Shown in pieces: positions 30,955 to 40,358 of a stretch of 64,000 bases of DNA. Position numbers and translations under genes: made by a program. The stretch is taken from assembly GCF_026626665.1 (NCBI RefSeq), contig NZ_JAPNKE010000002.1, forward strand, positions 3,309,168 to 3,373,167, written 5' to 3'. Position 1 is the first letter of the stretch; each line of letters begins with the position of its first letter. The notes under the pieces were generated by a model. That model ran no database searches and was not told the origin of the DNA. It saw nothing but the letters and a program-made list of their open reading frames with translations. Source of the stretch: Nannocystis pusilla (lineage in GTDB: Bacteria > Myxococcota_A > Polyangia > Nannocystales > Nannocystaceae).

Positions 30955-31911
30955 ATGCTGCACGTCGGACTCGTCGGCCCCGGATCGATCGCCGACCGCC
31001 GCCTCGCGCCGGCGCTGGCGCAGGTCCGCGGGGCGGTGCTGTGGAGCGTGTGCTCGCGGGACCGCGAGCGCGCGCAGGCCTTCGCCGGGCGTCACGGCGC
31101 GCGCGGCCCGATCTTCACCGACCTCGCCGACATGCTCGCCGATCCGCGGCTCGACGCGGTCGTCCTCGCCACCCCCGATCGACTCCACGCCGCGCAGGCG
31201 ATCGCGGCCGCCGCCGCCGGCAAGCACGTGTTCGTCGAGAAGCCGATGGCCACCGACGTCGCCGACGCCGAGGCCGTCGTGCGCGCCTGCGCGGCCGCCG
31301 GGGTCCGCCTCGCCGTCGGCTACCACCTGCGCTTCCACCCCGGCCTCCGGGCCCTGCGCGAGCGGATCGTCGCCGGCGAGCTCGGCCGCGTCCTGCACAT
31401 GCGCGCCACCTGGACCTTCATCGAACGCGACGCCAACAACTGGCGCGCCTCGCCCGAGGTCGGCCGCTGGTGGTCGCTCGCGGCCGTCGGCACTCACTGC
31501 CTCGACCTCGTGCGCTGGTACCTGCGGCCCGGTCACGGCGAGATCGAGCGCGCCCACGCGCTCACCGCCAGCCCCGTCCACCACGGCCCCCACGACGAGA
31601 CCGCGGCCGTCGCCCTGCGCTTCGCCGGCGGCGCCACGGCCGACATCCTCACCTCCGTCATCTTCCGCGCCCCTCGCTCGATCGAGGTGTTCGGCGACGC
31701 CGGCTCGGCCCGCGGCGAAGAGGTCCTCGGCCCGCACGGCGGCGGTCGGATCGTCGTGGGCGACCGCGAGCTGTCCTATGAGCCAGCCGACCCCTACCTC
31801 GGCGAGCTCCAGGACTTCGTCGACGCCGTCGCGCACGGCCGCGCGCCCGAGGTCGACGCCGTCGAGGGCCTCGCCAACGTCCGCGGCCTGTGCGAGATGA
31901 CGTCGGCGTGA
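30955..31911 (+). CDS. Gfo/Idh/MocA-family oxidoreductase
   Basis: A 318-residue NAD(P)-dependent dehydrogenase of the sugar/inositol type. The Rossmann start MLHVGLVGPGSIADRRLAPA carries GxGxxA, and the family motif EKP is in HVFVEKPMATDVADAE. The second-domain lysine/histidine pattern is partly seen in GTHCLDLVRWYL. Members oxidise or reduce sugars and related hydroxy compounds, and the substrate cannot be read from the sequence. The stop TGA overlaps the GTG start of the next gene, so the two are translationally coupled. The longer frame from upstream passes through the palindrome at 30874 and is rejected. Confidence 0.9.
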   Translation: MLHVGLVGPGSIADRRLAPALAQVRGAVLWSVCSRDRERAQAFAGRHGARGPIFTDLADMLADPRLDAVVLATPDRLHAAQAIAAAAAGKHVFVEKPMATDVADAEAVVRACAAAGVRLAVGYHLRFHPGLRALRERIVAGELGRVLHMRATWTFIERDANNWRASPEVGRWWSLAAVGTHCLDLVRWYLRPGHGEIERAHALTASPVHHGPHDETAAVALRFAGGATADILTSVIFRAPRSIEVFGDAGSARGEEVLGPHGGGRIVVGDRELSYEPADPYLGELQDFVDAVAHGRAPEVDAVEGLANVRGLCEMTSA

Positions 31912-32856
31912 CCACCGTCCACGAGCTCGGCTACCGCGGCAAGCACTACACCGTCCCCGGCCTCGCCGACGTCGGCGTGCGGATCGAACCTGACCCGAAG
32001 GCCAGCCTCCCCGCGCTGCCGGAGGACTCGCCGATCCTGCAGAAGATCGGCACGGTCTGGGACCTCGAGAACTTCAAGGTCGCGCGCCGACCGGTCGAGC
32101 TCGGCCAGGTCCCCGAGGCCGAGCGGGCCGCGCTGACGCAGCCCGGCATGCCGCGCACGCTCGACATGCCGATCAAGTTCCCGGGCTCCGACTTCCGCCT
32201 GCCCGCCGAGCTCGCGCAGCTGCGCTGGCTCGTCCAGCGCGTCGCCGACCTCGAGCTCGCGGTCAACCCGCGCCACTACGACGAGTACTACTGCTACCTC
32301 ACCGTCGATCAGGGCCCCGTCCGCGGCGGCGTGCTGCAGCGCGAGGCGCCCTGCCACGTCGACGGCTTCCAGGGCGCGCTGGCAGCCCAAGGTCCGCATC
32401 AACCACACGTACACCGTGACCGACTGCCTGCCCACGGCCTACTACGTCCAGCCGTTCGACTTCACCGGCCTCGACGAGGCCAGGCACAACTTCTTCTTCG
32501 AGATGAACAACCAGGTCGCCAGGACCCGCAGCGCGCACGCCTGGCACGCCCCGCCGTGGGAGCTGACGCTGATGGACGCGTACACCGTGCACCGCGGCGC
32601 CGCGGCCGAGGTCGACACCTACCGCACGTGGATCCGCCTGTCGTTCGAGGTGCGGATCTTCGACCGCCTCGGCAACGCCCACAACCCGATGTTCCGCTAC
32701 GCCTGGGACATGGTCCCGCGCGACATCGAGGGCCTCGGCCTGGTCGCCTGGGACCCGGACAGCGACCCCTCGCTGCGCGTGTTCCCGTGGCAGGACGAGC
32801 GCGGCGAGCCGCACCCCGATCGCCACACCCGCACCCAGCCGCGGCTCAAGCCGTGA
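31908..32856 (+). CDS. Possible 2-oxoglutarate/Fe(II)-type oxygenase (one frame break)
   Basis: About 316 residues, starting at GTG 31908 overlapping the previous stop. The metal-site pattern HxD...H...R can be traced: HVDGFQG, later TVHRGAAAEVDTY and RTWIRLSF, spaced as in double-stranded beta-helix oxygenases. Between them lie RINHTYTVTDCLPTAYYVQP and FFFEMNNQVAR. The frame breaks near 32377-32380 (GCGCGC); one added base gives a continuous domain. No close family is recognised, so the activity is inference. Coupling with the Gfo/Idh gene suggests that both act on one small molecule. Confidence 0.55.
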
Positions 32857-32867
32857 GCCAGGCAGCG

Positions 32868-32897
32868 ACCTGTCCCTGCGGACACGTCACATGTCGG
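32868..32897. repeat. Palindrome cluster at a convergent junction
   Basis: ACCTGTCCCTGCGGACACG followed by CACATGTC, overlapping the stop codon of the next lipoprotein gene (32887). The whole 30-base gap between the genes is the element. Confidence 0.7.
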
Positions 32898-33798
32898 CCT
32901 TGAGCGCGAGCAGCTCGACCCAGCGGCCGTACAGCACGTCGGCGCAGTCCTCGAAGTTCGTCTGGACGGTATCCTCGACGGTCTCGGCGTAGACGTACAC
33001 GCTCGACGCCGTGAACGTCTCGAGGTTGCCGTCGTACACGGTGATCTGGTCCACGCCGTCGTTGACGTACACCGTGGCCCGCTCGGTGGTGCCGCACAGC
33101 TCGCTGGGGTCCGCCGGGCAGAAGCCGAGGTCGCCGTCGACGAAGTGCATCGGCGCCCAGAACGCCTCGAGGTCCGCGGCGAACACGTCGTAGCCGATCG
33201 CGTAGAACAGCAGCAGGGCGCCGTCGTCGACCGCGTGGACCGCCACGTGCGTGCGCAGGTCGAGCCCGAACTCCTGCGAGTCGGCCGCGCGGTAGCTGAC
33301 ACGCACGTCGGTCTCGCCGCCGAGCAGCCCCGTGTGCGGCGTCTCCGTCGCCACCGTCAGCGTCACTGCGTGCACGCCCTCGAGATCGTCGGTGCACTGC
33401 AGCGCGATCGCACCGCCGATGATCCCCTGCACGCTGCAGCGGACGTCGAACTCGCTCGGGTAGGCCTCGGGATCGATCAGGGTCGGCGCGCTCACCTCGA
33501 CGGCGACCGCGGTCCCCTCCTCGGGTCCGAGGCACCCCGCCCACGGCGTGCCGGTCGTCGTGAAGGACTCCGCTCCGTGGCTGGTCAGCGCCTCGGTCGA
33601 GGTCGTCTGCTGCGGCGGCTCACCGGTGGTCGCGTCGCCCGAGGTGCTCGTCTCGCTGGAGGAGCCGCCGCTGGAGTCGGTCCCCTCGGTGCCGGAGTAG
33701 GCGCCCAGGTCGGCCTTCTGGAGCGTACAAGCGGCCACCGGCGCGAGAAGGAGAGAAAACGAGAGGAATCGAGGAATACGAAGGGTCTGGAAAGTCAT
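32887..33798 (-). CDS. Lipoprotein with Ser/Thr-rich linker
   Basis: A 303-residue predicted lipoprotein. ATG 33798 gives MTFQTLRIPRFLSFSLLLAP followed by VAAC (lipobox). A linker of about 55 residues (GTDSSGGSSSETSTSGD) precedes a beta-rich domain with six cysteines (CSVQGIIGGAIALQC, CPADPSELC). No family is recognised; surface display is likely from the architecture. A palindrome cluster separates it from the FG-GAP gene upstream. Confidence 0.75.
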   Translation of the reverse strand: MTFQTLRIPRFLSFSLLLAPVAACTLQKADLGAYSGTEGTDSSGGSSSETSTSGDATTGEPPQQTTSTEALTSHGAESFTTTGTPWAGCLGPEEGTAVAVEVSAPTLIDPEAYPSEFDVRCSVQGIIGGAIALQCTDDLEGVHAVTLTVATETPHTGLLGGETDVRVSYRAADSQEFGLDLRTHVAVHAVDDGALLLFYAIGYDVFAADLEAFWAPMHFVDGDLGFCPADPSELCGTTERATVYVNDGVDQITVYDGNLETFTASSVYVYAETVEDTVQTNFEDCADVLYGRWVELLALKADM

Positions 33799-33911
33799 GG
33801 TTAAGTCCGGCCGTACGGGCCGTCATCCATGGTTTCCCGGCCGAATCGGATTCCGTGAGCGGCCGCGAATTTTCTCCGCCGCGCGGCCGCGCGCCTCCCC
33901 GCCAGCGCGTG

Positions 33912-33952
33912 CTCCAGGACATGCCCTCTCGGACATGTCCTGAAGATCATGC
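33912..33952. repeat. Palindrome cluster between two lipoprotein genes
   Basis: Hairpin CAGGACATG (33915-33923) with CATGTCCTG (33934-33942), and a complete GGACATGTCC at 33931-33940. It begins three bases from the stop of the FG-GAP gene. Confidence 0.8.
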
Positions 33953-33954
33953 GA

Positions 33955-35688
33955 TCAACCCGGCGGGTTGGGCATGCACAGCCCGCCGCCCTCGATCTGG
34001 GCGTTGGTCCGGTAGGTGTTGAAGATCTTCCAGTTGTCGACCGGCGTCGTCGGCAGCGTGCTGTCCTCGCGCACGTTGGTGACGTAGTAGGCGTGCTGGT
34101 TCCAGATCCGGCGCGCCTGGATCCACCGGTCCTCGGCGTCGCGCAGCACCTGCAGGGCCGGCTGCCCCGACAGCGACACCACCAGGATCTCGGCCGAGCC
34201 GTCGTTGTCGACGTCGGCCACGATCGGGTACTCGCTCAGCGTGTAGCTGACGCGCGCCTGCGTCAGCACGACCTGGCCGGTGACGCCGTCGTAGATGCGG
34301 AAGTTCTGCTCGTCGGCGTACATCGCCTCGGCCACGCCGTCGCCGAGGAAGTCGAACGCGGTGCCGCCGGCCGCGCCCGAGCTGTCGACGACCTGCGACT
34401 GCCACAGCACGGTGGCCGGGTTGCCCTCGTAGACGGCGTAGAAGGCGCTCGACGACGACGCGTACTCCGGCTGACTGTCGCCGTCGAAGTCGTGCACCGT
34501 GCCGGGCCGCATCCACGTCAGGTAGCCCGCCGGCTGCACCCCGGTCGGCGTCGCCGGGCCCCACTTCACCGTGCCGTCGTGCTCGAGCATCCACAGCCCC
34601 TGGCCCGAGGTGATGAACACCTCCGGGAACGGGTCGTCGTCGAGGTTGGCGATCTGCGGGATCGCCTGCGCGGTCACTTGCGGGTACTTCTCCCAGTACA
34701 CCGAGCCGTCGTGGCGATACGCCGAGTGGCCGGTCACGACCTCCATCTTGCCGTCGCCGTCGAGGTCGACGCCGACGCTCGCCTCGAGCTCGCCCGGCTG
34801 CGGGTTGGTCTGCGCCCACAGCAGCACGCCGTTGTGGTCGTAGACCTCGTGGTTGAAGATGATCTCGGCGTCGCCGTCGGCGTCGAGGTCATGGATCGCG
34901 ACCGCCCCGGTCTCGCGGTAGAACTGGTCGTACTGGCCGCCGTCGGTCGTATTGGTCCACTTCAGCGTGCCGTCGTGTTCGAACGCCTTGAGGCGGTAGG
35001 TCCCGCCGCTGTTCCAGATCGCCACGATCTCCGGCAGGCCGTCGTTGTCGATGTCGGCGAACGCCGGCGTGGCGAAGCACGACAGGCTCTCGCTCGTCGG
35101 GATCGCGTAGTGCTGGGTCCCGGTCGCGCCGTCGAGCACGAACAGCTCGCAGATCTGGCCGTAACCGATCGTCGGTCCGGCGACGAACAGCACGTCGGGG
35201 ACGTCGCACAGATCGATCTCCCCGTCGGCGTTGTCGTCGGTGAAGTTGCCGACCAGCGGCGTCACCATCGACTGCAGGTTGGCGCCGAACGACCACTGCA
35301 GCGCCGGCGCGAAGCTGTCGGGCGCCGCCTCCATCTCGCAGTCGCCGATCGCGTCCATGTCGCCCTGCACCTTGCACACGTTGCCGGGCGGCGGCCCGCC
35401 CGTCTCGCCGAGGTCGTTGGCGCCGAGGTCGAACTTGATCCCGCCGGTGTTCTCGGTCGTCGTCACCGCCTCCGTCGTCGAGCTGCCGGACTCGCTGCCG
35501 CCGGTGGTCGGCGCCTCCGTCCCGCTGCTCGTGGTGACGCTCTCGGTGGTGATGCCCGGCGTCGTCGCAGTCACCGTCGCGCCCGTCATCGTCATCGCCC
35601 CCGCGGTCGCGCTCTCGCGTTCGTCGTCGCCGCAGGCGGCCAGCAGCAGGGGAACAGACACCAGAGAACGACGCACAAGTGAGGTCAT
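33955..35688 (-). CDS. FG-GAP/VCBS-repeat lipoprotein, copy 2
   Basis: An intact 577-residue paralogue of 22139-23810. ATG 35688 gives MTSLVRRSLVSVPLLLAACG, lipobox LAAC, then a Thr/Ser linker and the shared marker CKVQGDMDAIGDCEMEAAPD. At least five propeller repeats follow with Asp-rich calcium loops (DNDGLPEIVAIW, DLDGDGKMEVV, DFDGDSQPEYA). The ending RWIQARRIWNQHAYYVTNVR and QIEGGGLCMPNPPG is almost the same as in copy 1. It is probably a surface or secreted adhesin or ligand-binding propeller. It diverges from a PBP4-type carboxypeptidase gene. Confidence 0.9.
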   Translation of the reverse strand: MTSLVRRSLVSVPLLLAACGDDERESATAGAMTMTGATVTATTPGITTESVTTSSGTEAPTTGGSESGSSTTEAVTTTENTGGIKFDLGANDLGETGGPPPGNVCKVQGDMDAIGDCEMEAAPDSFAPALQWSFGANLQSMVTPLVGNFTDDNADGEIDLCDVPDVLFVAGPTIGYGQICELFVLDGATGTQHYAIPTSESLSCFATPAFADIDNDGLPEIVAIWNSGGTYRLKAFEHDGTLKWTNTTDGGQYDQFYRETGAVAIHDLDADGDAEIIFNHEVYDHNGVLLWAQTNPQPGELEASVGVDLDGDGKMEVVTGHSAYRHDGSVYWEKYPQVTAQAIPQIANLDDDPFPEVFITSGQGLWMLEHDGTVKWGPATPTGVQPAGYLTWMRPGTVHDFDGDSQPEYASSSSAFYAVYEGNPATVLWQSQVVDSSGAAGGTAFDFLGDGVAEAMYADEQNFRIYDGVTGQVVLTQARVSYTLSEYPIVADVDNDGSAEILVVSLSGQPALQVLRDAEDRWIQARRIWNQHAYYVTNVREDSTLPTTPVDNWKIFNTYRTNAQIEGGGLCMPNPPG

Positions 35689-36008
35689 GCCGCAGGGTAC
35701 CGGGCTTCACCTGCCGGATCCACGAGGCCGCCGCCGACGTGAGCAAGCGCGGGCGAACCCGGACCGGGCCCCCGCCCGCACCCGGGGATCTTCGGCGTCG
35801 ATCCGGCGCATCCCCGTGCGCGCGCGGGCGCCGGTGCGCCTGCGCGCGCTCGCGTCCGCTGGACCGCATATGTCCTTTCGGCCAGCCTCCCCTCCGCACC
35901 TGCGCGCGCGACCTGACGGCGCTGTCACCTCGCGCGGCGCGCCCCGCCGCCTTTGCCGCGCCCCCGCGGCTTGACGCGCTCTTCCGCCTCGGATCATTGT
36001 GTGTGCGC
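35689..36008. other. 320-bp divergent intergenic region
   Basis: It holds one half-element (CATATGTCCTTTCGGCCAGC at 35868-35887, sharing CCTTTCGG with the in-gene copies) and otherwise GC-rich sequence. Both flanking genes start outward. No gene, RNA or clear promoter box is seen. Confidence 0.5.
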
Positions 36009-37733
36009 ATGCACGTCTGGCCTGCCGCGGCCGGCGCGATCACCCTGGTCGCCGCGGCCGTCCTCGCCTTCGAGGGCGGCGCGCTCACGCGGATGGTCGC
36101 ACCTGTCCCGTACGCCATGTCCCTCGGGACCGGCGACGGCGAGCCGCGGCGCGACGCCTACGTCGAGGTCGTCGTGGTCCCGGACGAGCTGCCGCCGCCG
36201 ACCGCCGAGGAGCGGCTGCTGTCGCGCCTCGAGGCGGTCAGCCGCGCCGTCGAGCAGGTGCGGGGCGGCGCCGGGGGCCCGCCGATCGCCCTCGACACCG
36301 CCGGGCTCGACACCGCGATCCGCAAGATCGTCGCCCCGCTCGAGCGGCTCGCCTCGGTCAGCGTCCACGTCCGCGACCTCGCCAGCGACACCGTCCTGTT
36401 CGACTTCCAGGGCGACGTCCCGCTCAACCCGGCCAGCAACAACAAGCTGCTGACCACCGCCGCCGCGCTCGACCTGCTCGGGGCCGACTACCGGTTCGAG
36501 ACCCGCGTCTTGCGGCACGGCGAGGACCTCGTGGTCGTCGGCGAGGGCGACCCGAGCTTCGACCACGTGGCTCTGGCCGCGCTCGCCGACGAGATCGCCG
36601 CGCGCACCGACCTCGCCTCGTTGACGCGGATCGTCGTCGACGACGACGCCTTTTCGCCGCGCCGGCTGGCCCCCGGCTTCTCCGACACCGCGATCGGCCT
36701 GTCGTACCAGGCCCCGAGCGGCGCGCTCAGCCTCGACTTCAACACCGTCGAGATCACCGTCGCGCCCGCCGCCGAGGGTCCGGTCGTCAAGCTCTTCCCC
36801 GACAGCACCCACGTCGTCATCGACAACCGCGCGACCATCGGCAGCGGCGTGCCCACGGTCCGCACCTACGCGCGCGGCGAGGGCGACGCGCTCGAGACCG
36901 TCGTCGAGGTCACCGGCAAGATCCGTCGGCGCGCCAAGCCGGTGCTCGTGCGCCGGCGGATCTCCGACCCCGGCCTCTACACCGGCGGCGCCCTCGCGGT
37001 CATGCTCGCCGCGCGCAGCCAGGACGCCCCGCTGCCGGTCGTCCGCGGTCGCGCGCCGACCTACGGCCACGGCGCCGAGCCGGTCACGCGCCGCGACTCG
37101 GCCCCGCTCGCGGTCATCGCCGCCGACGCCCTCGCCTTCTCCAACAACTTCATGGCCGAGCAGCTGCTGCGCACCGTCGGCTGGCGCGTGACCCAGAGCC
37201 CCGGCGACTGGGACAACGGCTCGCAGGTCGTGCTCGGCTACTGGCGCGCGCTCGGCCTCGACCCCAACGCGCTGGTGTTCGAGAACGGCTCCGGCATGTC
37301 GGACCTCGGCCGCGTCACCACCAGCGGGCTCGTCGATCTCATCGCCGTCGCCGGCCGCGTGCGCGCCGAGGAGGGCGGCCTCCTGTCCGCCCTGCCCGTC
37401 GCCGGCGAGCGCGGCACCATGGTGTCGCGCCTGCGCAAGTCGGGCAAGCGCGTGCGCGCCAAGACCGGCACCCTCGACGGCGTCAGCGGCCTCACCGGGG
37501 TCATCACCGCCGAGGACGGCACGCCGCAGGTCGGCTTCTCGATCCTCATCAACGTCGACGACGGCCGCGTCGCCGTGGCCGCCAAGCGCAAGCGCGCCGA
37601 GGACAAGATCGTCATGACCGTCCTGCGCCACCTCGACGCCTGGGCCGCCGCCGGCGGGGCCAGCAAGCCGACCGCAGCGGCCGCCGCCCCGGCTCCCGCG
37701 AGCGCCGCCCCGGCCGACCCGCCCGCGGGCTGA
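36009..37733 (+). CDS. dacB: D-alanyl-D-alanine carboxypeptidase/endopeptidase, PBP4 (S13) family
   Basis: A periplasmic peptidoglycan hydrolase of 574 residues. The three penicillin-binding motifs are visible: SNNK (SxxK) in NPASNNKLLTTAAALDLLGA, SNN in FSNNFMAEQLL, and KTG in RAKTGTLDGVSG. An N-terminal hydrophobic segment (AITLVAAAVLAFEGGA) is a signal or anchor, and an Ala/Pro tail ends the protein. It trims or cleaves pentapeptide cross-links. ATG 36009 is used; GTG 36003 is also possible. A repeat element (36100-36131) is embedded just after the anchor. It converges on the lipase gene. Confidence 0.9.
   Translation: MHVWPAAAGAITLVAAAVLAFEGGALTRMVAPVPYAMSLGTGDGEPRRDAYVEVVVVPDELPPPTAEERLLSRLEAVSRAVEQVRGGAGGPPIALDTAGLDTAIRKIVAPLERLASVSVHVRDLASDTVLFDFQGDVPLNPASNNKLLTTAAALDLLGADYRFETRVLRHGEDLVVVGEGDPSFDHVALAALADEIAARTDLASLTRIVVDDDAFSPRRLAPGFSDTAIGLSYQAPSGALSLDFNTVEITVAPAAEGPVVKLFPDSTHVVIDNRATIGSGVPTVRTYARGEGDALETVVEVTGKIRRRAKPVLVRRRISDPGLYTGGALAVMLAARSQDAPLPVVRGRAPTYGHGAEPVTRRDSAPLAVIAADALAFSNNFMAEQLLRTVGWRVTQSPGDWDNGSQVVLGYWRALGLDPNALVFENGSGMSDLGRVTTSGLVDLIAVAGRVRAEEGGLLSALPVAGERGTMVSRLRKSGKRVRAKTGTLDGVSGLTGVITAEDGTPQVGFSILINVDDGRVAVAAKRKRAEDKIVMTVLRHLDAWAAAGGASKPTAAAAAPAPASAAPADPPAG
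36100..36131. repeat. In-gene palindrome element (dacB)
   Basis: CACCTGTCCCGTACGCCATG then TCCCTCGGGACC. It encodes APVPYAMSLGTG between the membrane anchor and the domain, again in a linker. Confidence 0.55.
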
Positions 37734-37734
37734 G

Positions 37735-37803
37735 CCTGTCCGAACGAGCATGTCCCCGAGGACCTGCCCGTTCGGACCTGTCCCCGGGGACCTGCCCCGA
37801 AGC
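37735..37803. repeat. Palindrome cluster at a convergent junction
   Basis: Stem GTCCGAACG (37738-37746) with CGTTCGGAC (37769-37777), then the perfect 12-mer GTCCCCGGGGAC (37780-37791). Five ATG/CTG cores fall in 69 bases between the dacB and lipase stop codons. Confidence 0.8.
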
Positions 37804-37819
37804 GCTCACGCGCCCCGGC

Positions 37820-39289
37820 TCACAGCGCGGTGCAGTCGGTCGGCTCGTGGATCACGCACGGCTCGGCCAGCGGCTCGCCGTCCAGGCGGGCGGTGACCCA
37901 ATCCAGGATGTACGGCACCGCCTGCAGCACCGAGTCGCCGTGGCCGGCGCCGGCGCAGTCGATGTGCTCGAGCTGGTAGCCCTGGTCGCACAGGCGCGGC
38001 AGGTCGGCCTTGACCACCGGCGTGTAGACCAGGTCGTCGACCTCGCCCTGCTGGATCAGCGTCGGCGTGATCTTCAGCAGCGGCACCTCGGACTCGCCGA
38101 GCGTGGCCTGGCGCAGGAAGCAGCCCCAGTCGCCGAGCGCCTCCCAGTCGCGGGCGACCACCGCGTCGATGAACGACTGCGTGTAGACCTGGTTCGTCCC
38201 GGTGATCTCCGGCGGCAGGTCGAAGCTGCAGCCGCCTTCCATCAACATCGGCAGCGTCGTGGCCACGTCGATCGGGGGCCCCGGGCTGAGCACCTCGCTG
38301 AGGTCGCCCTGGCGGCCGGTCCAGTCCCAGCCGCCGACGACCGCGGCGGCGAGCGCGCCGGTGGTCGGCCCGAACACCGTCGCGCCGTGCTCCGTCAGCC
38401 CGACCGCGTCGGTCGGCGGCACCGCGGCCACGTTGGCGACGATGTTGAGCTCGGGCGCGTAGTGAGGCGCGTAGCGGTCGGCCCACAGCGTGGCGAAGCC
38501 GCCCTCGGAGGCCCCGAACAGGACCACGTCGTCGCCCGGCAAGCTCGGCAGATCCATGTTGCCGGCGGCCAGCTGATACAGCGCGCGGATCGAGTCGAGC
38601 GTGGCGATCGCCGTCGGCTCGGGCACGATGTACGGGTGCAGGCGGTTCGACGCCGGGCCCCAGCCGTTCATGCCGATGTAGTCCGGCGCGACCGAGACGA
38701 AGCCCTTGGCCGCGAGGATCAGCGGCACCTGGAAGCCCATCGGATCCTTGGTCGGCGCGCACGCGTCGGTGAAGCCGCTGGTCCCGTGGGCCCACACCAC
38801 CACCGGCCGCTCCTCCGGCGCGTCCAGCAGCGGGAACGACACGAAGCCGGTGGTCTCGTGCTTCTCGCCGCGATCCTGGGTGACGTAGCGGATCTTGTAG
38901 ACCCGCGCCCCGAAGTCGGCCTCGCCCAGCGCGGTGAAGCCGTTCTGCTCGAGCAGGTCGGTGATCGTCGGCGCGTCGAGCTCGATGACCTGCTCGAAGT
39001 CGATGATCTCGCCCATGCCGTCGGACGGGAGCCACTCGAACGGCGGCGCTCCGCAACCGCCGACCGGGACCTCGTCGCCGGTGGTGCCCGTCGAGGTGTC
39101 GCCGGTGGTCGAGTCCGTGCTCGTCTCGGTCGTCGTCGGCGTCACGTCGGTGGTGGTCGCCGGCGTGTCGGTCGTGCTCGTCGGGTCCGTCTCGGTCCCG
39201 GCGGCGCTGTCGGTGGTGTTGAGATCGTCGCCACACCCGGCCGCCAGCGCGCAGGCGACGACGAGCGGCGTCACATTTCGGTAGACCAT
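37820..39289 (-). CDS. Secretory-lipase-type alpha/beta-hydrolase lipoprotein
   Basis: About 489 residues. ATG 39289 gives MVYRNVTPLVVACALAAGCG (lipobox AAGC), then a Thr-rich linker. The hydrolase domain has an oxyanion-type segment (VVVWAHGTSGFTDACAPTKD), the nucleophile elbow GASEGG, a likely acid in QGEVDDLVYTP, and the histidine in GAGHGDSV. The arrangement, with an N-terminal strand region and inserted cap, resembles the secretory lipase (LIP) family. Ester hydrolysis at the cell surface is expected; the substrate is unknown. It diverges from the YARHG gene over 55 bp. Confidence 0.85.
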   Translation of the reverse strand: MVYRNVTPLVVACALAAGCGDDLNTTDSAAGTETDPTSTTDTPATTTDVTPTTTETSTDSTTGDTSTGTTGDEVPVGGCGAPPFEWLPSDGMGEIIDFEQVIELDAPTITDLLEQNGFTALGEADFGARVYKIRYVTQDRGEKHETTGFVSFPLLDAPEERPVVVWAHGTSGFTDACAPTKDPMGFQVPLILAAKGFVSVAPDYIGMNGWGPASNRLHPYIVPEPTAIATLDSIRALYQLAAGNMDLPSLPGDDVVLFGASEGGFATLWADRYAPHYAPELNIVANVAAVPPTDAVGLTEHGATVFGPTTGALAAAVVGGWDWTGRQGDLSEVLSPGPPIDVATTLPMLMEGGCSFDLPPEITGTNQVYTQSFIDAVVARDWEALGDWGCFLRQATLGESEVPLLKITPTLIQQGEVDDLVYTPVVKADLPRLCDQGYQLEHIDCAGAGHGDSVLQAVPYILDWVTARLDGEPLAEPCVIHEPTDCTAL

Positions 39290-39344
39290 GGGTGACATCA
39301 TCGCCCACTGCCGCGCGCGCCCGCCAGGGTAAAGTGCGGCTGGC

Positions 39345-40304
39345 ATGAACCGACCTTCACGTCCCGGCCTTCTCACGTTCATGGCGCGGACCCCTGGAGC
39401 CCTCGCGCTGCTCGCCGCGCTGCTCGGACCCGCTTCGGGGTGCGACCGGACCACGACCGAACCCGCGCCGGCGCAGCCGGCCTCCCCCGCCCCGCCCGCG
39501 CCCGCCCCGGCCGAGCCGCCCGCGCCCGTGATCCATGACCTGCCCGAAAAGACAGCTGCGGCGCCGGCCCCCGTCAGCCCGCCCGAGGCCGCCGCGCGCC
39601 CGCTCTACTACGACGGCGAGCTCACCCCCGCAGACCTCTCCGGCCGGACCCTGCGCGAGCTCACGCTGATGCGCAACACGATCTACGCGCGCGCGGGCCA
39701 GAGCTTCCGCAAGCCGTGGCTCGACCAGCACTTCCGCCGCTTCGACTGGTACGCCCCGGCCCCCACGCCCGACCTCGGCAAGCTCACGCCCACCGACTAC
39801 ACCAACGCCCGCGCGATCGTCGACCACGAGCGAGCGATCCCCAGAGACACGCTGGTGTCGCAGCAGAAGGCCCTCCTCGACAAGAAGGCCGCCGGCCCGC
39901 TCAGCCCGGAGGAGGACATCGAGCTCGAGCTGCTCGCGGTCCACCTCGGCGGCTGGACTGCCGACCCCGAGCTCAAGCCCGAAGACCTGTCGCCGCTCGC
40001 CGACCCGACCCAGCTCGACGCGCTGCTGAGCGCCAACCAGCTGGCGACGCTGTCGCTGCGCGACCTGAGGATGCTGCGCAACACCATCTACGCCCGCCGC
40101 GGCCGGCCGTTCCGCTCGGTCCTGCTGTTCCAGCACTTCAGCATGATGGAGTGGTACACGCCCGACGAGGCGTACACCGACGCGAAGCTGACGCCGATCG
40201 ACCGCAAGAACATCCGCCTGCTCCAGAGCGTGGAGAAAGCCAGCGGCGGGCCCCTCACCGACTACGAGCACAAGGTCGAAGAGGGCTGGTTCTTCGCCGC
40301 CTGA
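39345..40304 (+). CDS. Lipoprotein with two YARHG domains
   Basis: A 319-residue protein with signal peptide and lipobox ASGC (cysteine 33), then a Pro/Ala linker. Two copies of the YARHG domain are visible: LRELTLMRNTIYARAGQSFR and LRDLRMLRNTIYARRGRPFR, each followed by an aromatic WY motif (FDWYAP, MEWYTP) and a LTPxDxxN stretch. YARHG is an extracellular domain of unknown function common in Bacteroidetes and some delta-proteobacteria, thought to bind peptidoglycan or proteins. It is followed by a repeat cluster and converges on a CapA-like gene. Confidence 0.85.
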   Translation: MNRPSRPGLLTFMARTPGALALLAALLGPASGCDRTTTEPAPAQPASPAPPAPAPAEPPAPVIHDLPEKTAAAPAPVSPPEAAARPLYYDGELTPADLSGRTLRELTLMRNTIYARAGQSFRKPWLDQHFRRFDWYAPAPTPDLGKLTPTDYTNARAIVDHERAIPRDTLVSQQKALLDKKAAGPLSPEEDIELELLAVHLGGWTADPELKPEDLSPLADPTQLDALLSANQLATLSLRDLRMLRNTIYARRGRPFRSVLLFQHFSMMEWYTPDEAYTDAKLTPIDRKNIRLLQSVEKASGGPLTDYEHKVEEGWFFAA

Positions 40305-40358
40305 TGAACAGGCAGCGCCCCGGGCGGGCGCAGGAACCATCTTCGAGCGCGACCTAAA

